A DNA stretch of 64,000 nt from Agapetus fuscipes (taxonomy: Eukaryota > Arthropoda > Insecta > Trichoptera > Glossosomatidae), in NCBI GenBank assembly GCA_951799405.1, contig OX637361.1, positions 7,773,156 through 7,837,155 of the forward strand, given 5' to 3'. A model generated the notes under the pieces. The model did no database searches. It was not told the origin of the DNA and saw nothing but the letters and a program-made list of their open reading frames with translations. The position numbers were made by a program, and so were the translations under genes. Within the stretch, counting starts at the first letter, position 1. Every line of letters begins with the position of its first letter. Of the stretch, positions 56,125-64,000 are shown piece after piece.

Positions 56125-56236
56125 GGCCTGGTATTTTCAAAGTTAGCATAACGATTTAATATTGAATAAAAATGACTCATGCCAATCATGTAGGTAGTTT
56201 TTTATCAGTCATATAAGCTGACGTTGAAAATACTGG
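56125..56236. mobile_element. MITE D, complete
   Basis: Left AAGGCCTGGTATTTTCAAAG and right CGTTGAAAATACTGGGCCTT are inverted ends of a 110-bp element. Confidence 0.75.
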
Positions 56237-56732
56237 GCCTTAGGGTTTTCAACTTTTTATTTAGTATGTGACAATTTGTCGGGTAGACGAAATGTCCTGC
56301 AACCGCATGCGAAATATTGCTACATGTTTCATACCCCACACACCCTTAAAGCAATCGATAACCCCCCCAATCCCCCCCCCATCGCCCCCAATCTCCCCCA
56401 TCTCCCACAATCTCCCCCTTCATTTATTATTTCATTCCGAGCTGTTACATGACGGACACTTCACCATACATAAATAACCCCGCCAATTACCTATTGCGAT
56501 TTTTTTAAATTAACCTTTGTCGGACCGTGGTAATTGCGCGCCCGACAACTGGCCTACGAGTCGCGATTAATATTCACGCAATGTGTTAACCCGAAATGAT
56601 TCCAGCAGTTGCTGTTTTTTTTTTGTAACTTTTGTAAAAAAACATTGAGCAACTTTTTTTACACATTGGAATGGCATTGATACAAAACCGATTTTGGTAA
56701 GTTTTTGTTGCGTGTAATAATCGATCAATATA

Positions 56733-57040
56733 CTATGCGGGAGACTCCCTAGATTCGAGACACTTGTTATAGTGCCGCAGAGGTGTTGGTGATGTGGCAT
56801 GTCCTGTTGCAGGGTCGTTAATTGCGCAGTGCTGTGGTGTGTGTGGCATTGCTTTGTTTTGAGACACAGAGGAAATGGCGATTGATATTGGATTTGAAAA
56901 GGGTAAGGTTAAATTGGGATGGAAACACAGATACCGGTGACTCATTCCATAAGCGGGCAGTTTGGCAGAGGAATGAGTCGTGAAAACACCAAGTTCTCAT
57001 AGTTTTGATATCGACTGTAGGCCAGTTTGCTTCCATAGTA
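56733..57040 (-). pseudogene. LINE 3' end, second copy
   Basis: The minus frame has DSFLCQTARLWNESPVSVFP SQFNLTLFKSNINRHFLCVS. The 3' UTR ends GGGAGTCTCCCGCAT at 56733, where the copy lacks the final A-rich tail. Confidence 0.8.
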
Positions 57041-57175
57041 ATGTATGTGCCATGAAACTTAATAGGTACCTACGGGTATACAATAAAAAAAGAGACATAA
57101 GATAACAGCGTCATACCTATGTCTAAAAAAGATACATAAGATTGTAGGGATTTTTGTTTGACAGCCGCCGTTGAC

Positions 57176-57665
57176 GGATATCTGGGAGCTGATTGTAAAA
57201 AGACCTCGCTGACGCCTTAAAATGTCAGCAGGCCTAAGGTTATGGGTTCGATCCCGGCGGAGCATAAAAAAATATCATTTGATTTTTGAAATATGTTCAA
57301 AACTCATCTGCCTGTAGTAACTTATCAAAGACCCATCATGCCTTCCAACAACTGGGTCTTACTTAAGAATTGGCGCATTGTAGCGACGACTAAGCACGAA
57401 AAAAGTCTAGTCGATAGCTCAGTTGATATAATGCTTGTATTCTATGCGTAGAGCGATGGTTTCATTCCCACGAATAGTGCCAGAATTAATTTCCCGTTTC
57501 GGTATTTTTTCAAAACTAAAATAAAAATGGCTTTCTCAGCCTTCATGAGAAATGGGAACTAACCCCTTAAGGAGCTGGGAAAACACCCAATTCCGAAAGT
57601 GCTTCCACACACTACATGGGAACAACGCCAGTAAGAAGTTGCACTAATTGAGCATCTTGGTTTCT
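57176..57665 (+). mobile_element. Old, diverged SINE dimer B-C
   Basis: Only the 3' half of the B tRNA-like head is clear (B box GGTTCGATCCCGGCGGAGCA). The body and the B to C junction (AAGCACGAAAAAAGTCTAG TCGATAGCTCAG) follow, then a diverged C half ending near GTAAGAAGTTGCACTAATTG. It is more decayed than the copies at 16.7 and 30.2 kb, yet has the same B-C architecture. Confidence 0.65.
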
Positions 57666-57717
57666 TCAACCGCAATTTTGATTTATGGACGACTTACTTA
57701 GTGAAGTGTTTGCTCAC

Positions 57718-57882
57718 CTTTGATGAGCGAAGGGTGCAGGGTTTGACTGCCAGGCGGCCGCATGTGCAGAGACGGTGGGCGGAAGTAGTCTGGCAGGTAG
57801 GCGGCGTTCAGGTAGGCGGCATCCAGCCACCCGGGCGGCAGCAGGAAGGGGTTGAAGGCGGCGGGGTGGCCGTAGCCGAAAT
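57718..57882 (-). CDS. Internal exon of the same Runx-like gene
   Basis: This is a 165-bp minus-strand exon bounded by an acceptor (TTGTTTCCCTCAG) and a donor (AAAG|GTGAGC). It starts with two bases of a split codon and ends with the first G of a split Gly codon, so it is phase 1 at both ends and joins in frame to the 37,737 exon. The 55 residues are rich in Pro, Tyr, Ala and Leu (FNPFLLPPGWLDAAYL, then YLPDYFRPP). The exon is strikingly GC-rich against the AT-rich flanks, as expected for a constrained coding exon. There is no repeat similarity. The upstream exons with the Runt domain should lie at higher coordinates. Confidence 0.72.
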
Positions 57883-57976
57883 CTGAGGGAAACAACACTG
57901 CGGTGGGTCAGACAACCATTCACATCACACAAAACAATACAAACAGATATTCAATCAGAGAAATGTCATTAACATC

Positions 57977-58305
57977 AATTCTTGACCGGTCCGTAGTCTA
58001 GTGGCTAACACTTCTGACTCGTAAATAGAAAGTTGTGAGTTCGAATCCCGGCGGAGCCAAAAAAAAAATACAATTTTTATTTTCAAAATATGCTCTTCGT
58101 TGGGTGAAAAATTCATATGCCTTACCAAAGACCGGTCACTGAAGGTACATCCAGTCTTACAACAACTGGGTCTTGCTTGAGTATTGGCGCTTTGTAGCGA
58201 CGACCAAGTTCGTATATAGCCTCTGCGGAACTACTACAAGTGTCATAGACCACTAGAGTCTCTGAAATCTAGGGAGTCTCCCACACAGGACTTCTTAAAA
58301 AAAAA
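57977..58305 (+). mobile_element. Family B SINE with LINE 3' tail (no 5S head)
   Basis: The tRNA-like head (GGTCCGTAGTCTAGTGGCTA, B box GAGTTCGAATCCC) has anticodon loop CTCGTAA, as in the 33.8-kb copy. The B body runs to about 58215. The tail CCTCTGCGGAACTACTACAA through CTTAAAAAAAAA matches the LINE 3' end. It lies about 95 bp 5' (gene sense) of the Runx exon, within the upstream intron. Confidence 0.75.
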
Positions 58306-58557
58306 GATGGTACAACTATTTTTGTGCTTAGATAATTATTGTTATGACAACCATCTGTTGATTTTAATCTTATTTCATATACCAGTTACCATGGTATTAA
58401 GCGCCTTTCAAAAAAATGGGAGCTCTTATAGGAGCATTCAAAATGAGAAATGCTAACATAAAACTATGTAAACTTTACTTAATATCAAAGTGTCAAGTTA
58501 GCATAACACCTAAAACTTCACACATTCTATTGTAAAAACATGTTCTTCGAGTATGAA

Positions 58558-58700
58558 AGAGTGAGTATATACTCAACCATCCCGTTAACAAACAAAAAAA
58601 AAGTATGAAAACCAATTTTTACTTTTGGTCGCTAGAAGGGCTGTCGTATGTTCCATACGTTTTTCCTGTTTACGCGATGGTTGAGTATTCACTCAATGTT
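58558..58700. mobile_element. MITE G copy, fold-back
   Basis: Left GAGTGAGTATATACTCAACC and right GGTTGAGTATTCACTC are inverted; core GGTCGCTAGAAGGGCTGTC. Confidence 0.65.
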
Positions 58701-58984
58701 TTATACTCGAGATACTGATTCCATATTTGCATTACGTTTTAGTTGACCTGAGAGAATATTCGTTTCAACATAAGAATAGGATAGCTTATAAAACATCAAC
58801 CATGTTATTCAAAGCCAGGCGTAGACTAAGCTCTTCCTGTTATATTCACACTCAGAAATCCGTGGTTCATCTGCAGCTTTAAGTGAACTCTCCATACAAC
58901 AAAACAATGATCCGTGGATTAACAATCTTTTAAGTTTATTCAAAAACATCAAATCTATGGATCACTCGCGAGCTCAGTGCATTT

Positions 58985-59060
58985 CACATACTGTAACTAT
59001 AACTGTTACTCTGTCGCCATTCCGCTAGGGGTGGTAAGATGGTACTGATGGATTTGAACT
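58985..59060 (-). pseudogene. Same LINE lineage, 3' UTR only
   Basis: CACCCCTAGCGGAATGGCGA CAGAGTAACAGTTATAGTTACAG on the minus strand. Confidence 0.6.
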
Positions 59061-59310
59061 GTTCATTCTTCACTCTCTGCCTACAGGTGTTTGCGTCACA
59101 ATGATCAAAGCGACTCTCTCACCCCGCAGAATCTTTGCTCGTATTTACATGTGCCGCAGAGACGATTTTTGCATGTTCGAGAACATGGGAGATACTTCCA
59201 TAATGGATGGTACTAGAGAAATATTCCACACACAACAGCAATCTACGTGTTCAGGCTCACGTGCCCACCAACTCATACGTTCGTAACAATATGAAACAAC
59301 CTTCGTTTCT

Positions 59311-59567
59311 TTTTAATCTAATCTAATTTAAGTTGCAAAGATATGTAACATTGGGGATTCACATTTCATGCATTTTCACAAGCAGACACGTCCAAGTTCG
59401 CGCTTGCGCATGCCGCATGTGAACCTACAATATAAAAACCAAATCTCAAATGGACATACACCCTGAAACTCTTGCCGACTTTCTCTGAAACTGGGGTGAC
59501 ATTGGCAAAGTGAACCATTTTCTACAGCATGGGTGGCCAGCCGTTTACCAACCTATAAGTCAAGGAA
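59311..59567 (-). mobile_element. Family A copy
   Basis: The minus tail AATCTAATCTAATTTAAG and complete body end at ACCAACCTATAAGTCAAGGA. Confidence 0.78.
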
Positions 59568-59934
59568 AAGATGAAATGAAAAAAACATATAATTAAATTT
59601 AGTCTACTGACTGTGAATAGTACTGAAAGGTACTTGATTATTTTTCTTCGCGGCTATGAAAGCTAATATTGACTTGGTGTGTTTCATAGCGCCACATTTT
59701 TATTTGCCGGCAAACATTCGACCACAATCTCAAACACCTTTCGGCCGTAAGCTCGCACATTTTTGGCGCCTAAGACAACAACACTGCGTTATCTCAATAG
59801 GTGTTAGATAACAGCAGGTAAGTCCCTGAGCTAACACCTCAACACCTGCGGCGTTATTTTAGGTTTTGATAGCACCGTCATGAAACCTACCTCTTTTTTT
59901 GTTAAATTTATACAAGACTCGTAGAGAACCTACA

Positions 59935-60192
59935 ATAATAATAAACTATAAACTTAGTTGCAAAGATATATTAACATCAAAAAATCATATTAAATGCATG
60001 CCCACAAACAGACACGTGTAAGTTCATACTTACAAATGCTGCATGTGTACTTACAAATAAAATCCAAACCTCAAATGAACATACACCCTACAACTTTATC
60101 CGACCTTCCCTGACACAGGGGTGACCATTGGCAAAGTGAACCATTTTTACAGTATGGGTGGTAAGCCTCATAGTAACCTATAAGTCAAGGAA
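59935..60192 (-). mobile_element. Family A copy
   Basis: Minus 3' end TATAAACTTAGTTGCAAAGA; the 5' end GTAACCTATAAGTCAAGGAA is intact. Confidence 0.78.
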
Positions 60193-60416
60193 TACAAGCA
60201 ATTAAGGTGCCGTTCTAGATTTTTTTCAGATAAAATTTTTGAGATAAAAATATGGAAGCACTGAAGAATTATGTGTTTAGACACTGTAAAAAATAAGAAC
60301 TGAAGATGTAGATGTTTCAGACTGATAGGAAATAAAAAAGTGTATCCTTGCACTTATTTGAATTTCTGTGTGGATTGATTTATAGAGAAAACAATAAAAT
60401 GCATATCGTTTATTCG

Positions 60417-60612
60417 CAACTACGCAACTAAGCTGCAGATATAGTGCAACCTCTGGCCACATTGTCCTCGACGGAGTCGCATGTGGCGTGTTGAGGCTTT
60501 TTATTTTTACAGGTCAGAGGGTCGGCCTCCAACCACTTCAGTTGAAGTAGGGGTTTCTCAGTTCCCGCGAAGACTGGTTCTCATTTCTTGTAAAGGCCGA
60601 GTAAAACTTGAT
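60417..60612 (-). mobile_element. Family C SINE, 3' two-thirds
   Basis: The minus strand ends with GCTTAGTTGCGTAGTTGC. The hairpin, GAGAACCAGTC and CCTGTAAAAATAAAAAG segments are present. The tRNA-like head is missing (5' truncation). Confidence 0.65.
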
Positions 60613-60638
60613 TCGAAACGTGTGTTTTCAGATAATTA

Positions 60639-60836
60639 CTCCTTGACTTACAGGTTGGTATGAGGCCGACCACCCTTAAAAATATATACACTTTGCAAAT
60701 GCCATCCCTGTTTCATGGAAGATCGGTAAGAGTTGCAGGGCTTATGTTCATTTGAGATAGGGTTTTTATATTGTACGTCCACATGCGGCGTGTTAAAGCG
60801 CGAACTTATACGTGTCTGCTTAGATCATAGAGATTA
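60639..60836 (+). mobile_element. Family A copy, 3' part shortened
   Basis: Starts TTACTCCTTGACTTACAGGT. It runs to CGAACTTATACGTGTCTGCTTAG, then jumps to ATCATAGAGATTATA, so about 60 bp near the 3' end are lost. Confidence 0.7.
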
Positions 60837-61084
60837 TACAGACTAAATTGACTTGTTAACGAACAGCCATATGAATTGAAGGCCAAAACGCAAAGCGGCT
60901 CATGTAAGCATCAAACCAAAAATGCACCGATAAACCCCAGAACGTTAAAAAGGCGTTCAAAGGAGCGCGGCGGGTAAACACCGGGTTTACTGCCGGTTTG
61001 TACGCCGCGGTGTCTTTTTGAAGCGGTGTCTGTTTATAATCTGGCGTCTCCCATGGACGCCTTTTGTTTATTTGGTGTCTATAA

Positions 61085-61350
61085 AACATTTGTATAAACT
61101 CTCCTCGATCGCGTAAATAAAAAAAAAATGTATGAAATATTCAACAGCAACCCTAGAGACCAAATTAGTTTCCATGAATTTTTCTACTTAAGGGAATTAA
61201 TGTAAATGCTTAAAATTTGACTAATGCATCTCAAGTATATATTTTTTTATGTTTACCAGTTTTACTAAATAGTATGGAAATTGCAACGCTCGCTACAGTC
61301 GCTGTTTTAGTTTTCATGTATTTTTTTGTTAAACGCGTTGGTTGATTTTT
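61085..61350. mobile_element. Two MITE G copies
   Basis: The first has CGATCGCGTAAATAAA and AACCCTAGAGACCAAATTAG; the second has CAACGCTCGCTACAGTCGCT, then TTTTGTTAAACGCGTTGG. Confidence 0.5.
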
Positions 61351-62442
61351 GACCCCACAGGCGTCTGTAAAAGTCGCTGTGGTTTTAATGAGGCAGTTAC
61401 CTTTGGTAAAAAACATTTTATAAGAAGAAATATTTAGTTTTTGTTTCATATGCTTCATATCAATAAAATAATAGGAGAAACGATATTCACAACATTTTGA
61501 AAATATGGCGAATTTCACAGAACTAGATCACAGCTTTGATACATACTACAGGGCTCACCTTTCAACCGGACCCATAATTCACAGAGCTGTCAATCACTAC
61601 ATAATACTTAATAATCATGTGTAATCCTATGTTTTCTTCCTTACTCCATTTTGTGTCTCTACACCTAACAATGACACATGCCATAATGTTTTTAAGCGTT
61701 TTTTTTAACAGTCAATTTTACCGTTCAAACTTTATAACGCGTGCGCATAGTGTTCGCGCAGGCATGAATTTCAATACTGCCAACTTTCTAGAAAAATTTC
61801 GTAGTTTCACGGAAGTTTTTTGTTTACAACGATAAGACACTGTGAAGATCTTTGTTCTCTGTCCAGCTAAGGACGATTTGAATTTATGTAAGTTGAAACG
61901 GATATAGTGTCTATTTTGGTTAAAATACTTTCTCGTCCACGAGTCAATGGTTCATTCAAATCGATTCTTTGGACTTTGAAAACGAGTTCCCCAACCATTG
62001 CAATTTGATAAATGCATTTTTTACAGAAGATTTTTTTGCTTACTCGATCAAAGATATTCATTTCGCTTATAAGTGATGGGACGTTGTATGGAAGTATAAC
62101 GTTTTATATGGATGTTTATTGATCAAAGGAAGTGTGTGTCATAAAATCCATTTGAAGACAGGAACGCATGTATGTTAGTGCATACAAGTTGCATTTAATA
62201 GTGTCACGTGTGCGCATGTAAGAGAATCACTAACTGAATGTCGGCAAGAGATCAAAGCGGGGCAATGTGGTGATCGCATCAAGAATTATAAGGACTTCAA
62301 AAGAAGCTGGAATTATAACCTCAACATTGAAAAAAAAAAAAACTTTGATAACTTTACTTTATTTGGACTGATTTATATTGTTGAATTGAGGCGATTATTA
62401 GTTGATAGAGTTTTTAATAAGTAATAATAATGATTATCTTTT
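61351..62442. other. No supported feature
   Basis: An A12 run at 62331-62342 could be an old retroposon tail, but no body is recognised upstream. Confidence 0.4.
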
Positions 62443-62563
62443 CTAATCTAATCTAAGTTGCAAAGATATGTTACATTGGGGATTCACATTATATGCATTC
62501 TCACAAGCAGACACGTACAAGTTTGCGCTTGTACATGCCGCATGTGAACCTACAACATAAAAG
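62443..62563 (-). mobile_element. Family A copy, 5'-truncated
   Basis: The minus 3' tail AATCTAATCTAAGTTGCAAA and half the body are present; similarity stops at CTACAACATAAAAG. Confidence 0.65.
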
Positions 62564-64000
62564 TAAACACCACACCTACCTAGTACTCCTACACAGATGA
62601 CTAGAAGTTTCTAGCACAGATTACAGTATTTAAATTTTTGATAGTGTGCGTGAAGGATCTAGATAAGCTAAATTGAATTCTAGTCTCCTCTCTAGCACTA
62701 TTATACATGGCAAATTTCACCAACAAGAGATTGATTTAAAAGCTTTGTAGGGTTTACGCGGTACGTAAGAGAATTTTGACACTAAAATCATGAGTTTTAA
62801 TTGAAAAATTGTACATTTTTTCTCTTATTTTGTCTTCTTCTTTGTGCAAATATTAGTTGCAATTAAAGCTGTTTAAAATAATGAACTAAAGCTATGTTTT
62901 CCTGCAAATATTTTTTCAATTTTTTATCCATTAGAATAATTATCTTGAAAAAAGAGACAAATAAAAATGCATTTATTTAATGCTTTTAAAAATGTGTTTA
63001 CAATAATTCTTCAAGTGCACGATCGTTGCGGAATACAAATCGAAAAGTTTGTCTGTTTACCCGACAGCTCCGGCGAAGCTTTAAGTGCTGGCTATTATTA
63101 GATTTCACTGTGCGCGGGTTTGCCACAAGAAAATTTAAAATCACACAAAAATACACGCTGAGAGAGTTTTCCTTTGTCAACAAATGTATGAGCCGTCAAT
63201 AAGTAAGCGTCACAACAAAATAGGGGTTATAATTTACACTAAGTGCAGTATAAATTCTACACTGTTTGGCGTTGGAAAATCTGCTTTAAAATCGTTTTAT
63301 TTGGATAAATAATAAGTAGGCTTGTACTAAATACAGAAGGGATTGATTTTTTTTAGGTAGATTTAAAATTATAAATGTTAAAGATACTTCAATTGAGTCA
63401 TCCGCTTTCTTTGCTTAAAGTGGAAAATGCCAACCCTTCATACATCCATTTTTTTCGTTATCTTGACTAAATTTTTTTCAAAAGTAATTTTGAAGTTTCG
63501 ACAGCGCTGACATGAAAAATGACGGATTCTCAAAATTGTCTGCATGTGGAGATAGCGGACTTTGGAAACAGACGACTTGATTTACAGGGAATAGTAAAAA
63601 CGGGAAGATCCAAAAGGGTATGATTAGATAAAAAAAAAATGTGAAGGAAAGAGAAGACGGTAAAAGATAAATAAATGCAAGATAGACGTGAACAATGTTT
63701 TTTTCTAAAATGCATTTTCTTTTTACGTATGAACACGCTTGCTTCAAAATACTATTTTTTCTGAAAAGCGTGGATTTCATCCTATGTTTATGTTGTTTAT
63801 TTGGCTCTATAGAGAGTACACGTTTGATTAAAACTCAATTAAATGCCATCAAGTCAGAAATAATAAATTGATCCAGTGTTCATAATTGGTAACTCCGAAA
63901 CGGGGTGACATTGGCACCGTCAGATGCGAGAAATAGTCTTTAAGGGTTGTCGGGGGTGGACGCCACAAGTTGCAAGTCTCACCCTCTCTTTAAATGAGGG
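62564..64000. other. No supported feature
   Basis: AT-rich. Only a 20-bp scrap similar to family A (CGGGGTGACATTGGCA, 63901) is seen. Confidence 0.4.

Larger units (their letters stand above)
37738..57717 (-). other. 19,980-bp intron between the two Runx-like exons
   Basis: The intron is bounded by GT (57717-57716) and AG (37739-37738) read on the minus strand. It is packed with transposable elements (solo LTR, pogo element, SINEs, LINE ends, MITEs), annotated separately. A few repeat-free moderately GC-rich stretches, such as 43740-43940, could be cis-regulatory. Confidence 0.65.

Noticed and set aside
15..64000. CRISPR array, operon structure or bacterial features
   Set aside because: Spliced exons, SINEs and LINE fragments show the DNA is eukaryotic; short direct repeats are minisatellites without spacer structure.

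Overview
This window is eukaryotic, AT-rich and dominated by transposable elements. The few coding segments belong to an animal, most likely an arthropod and probably an insect. The evidence is an animal Runt/Runx-type protein C terminus ending in VWRPY, GT-AG introns, tRNA-derived SINEs, many non-LTR retrotransposon C-terminal fragments, and TA-flanked Tc1/mariner/pogo-type elements. I cannot name the species.

Host gene. Two minus-strand exons are well supported: 57718-57882 (165 bp) and the terminal exon 37067-37737. They join in matching phase (1/1) across a 19,980-bp intron. The encoded 279-residue tail is Pro/Ser/Tyr-rich and ends in VWRPY, the Groucho-recruiting motif of Runx factors. 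The Runt DNA-binding domain would lie beyond the right edge of the window. The region 35.5-37.07 kb is AT-rich and repeat-poor and probably holds the 3' UTR. I see no other host gene.

Repeats. Family A is a retroposon-like element of about 240 bp with a (TTAGA)n-type tail, present in more than 30 whole or partial copies on both strands. Family B is a SINE with a tRNA-like head. Family C is a second tRNA-like SINE of about 310 bp with a (GTTGC)n tail. B and C also occur fused as a B-C dimer. Another form of B carries the 3' end of a LINE whose own fragments lie at 34.5, 48.0, 54.9 and 56.8 kb; one such copy (33,669-34,116) also begins with a complete 5S-rRNA-like sequence. C-terminal reverse-transcriptase fragments from at least four LINE lineages occur at 6.5, 8.3, 12.6, 14.6, 15.6, 27.8, 28.7-29.1, 47.9 and 56.9 kb.

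DNA elements. A 1.33-kb pogo-like transposon (45364-46693) has TA target duplications, inverted ends, an intron, and a transposase reduced to its N-terminal helix-turn-helix and C-terminal zinc-finger tail. There are several MITE families (D, E, F, G, H), a 441-bp solo LTR with a 4-bp target duplication (38782-39222), a three-level nest at 44222-45048, and long inverted repeats.

Layout. 0-8 kb: CAT/CAC microsatellites, minisatellites and family A. 8-20 kb: LINE fragments, MITEs and SINE dimers. 20-35 kb: family A clusters and the 5S-headed SINE. 35-38 kb: terminal Runx exon. 38-57.7 kb: the large intron, loaded with nested transposons. 57.7-64 kb: upstream Runx exon and more repeats.
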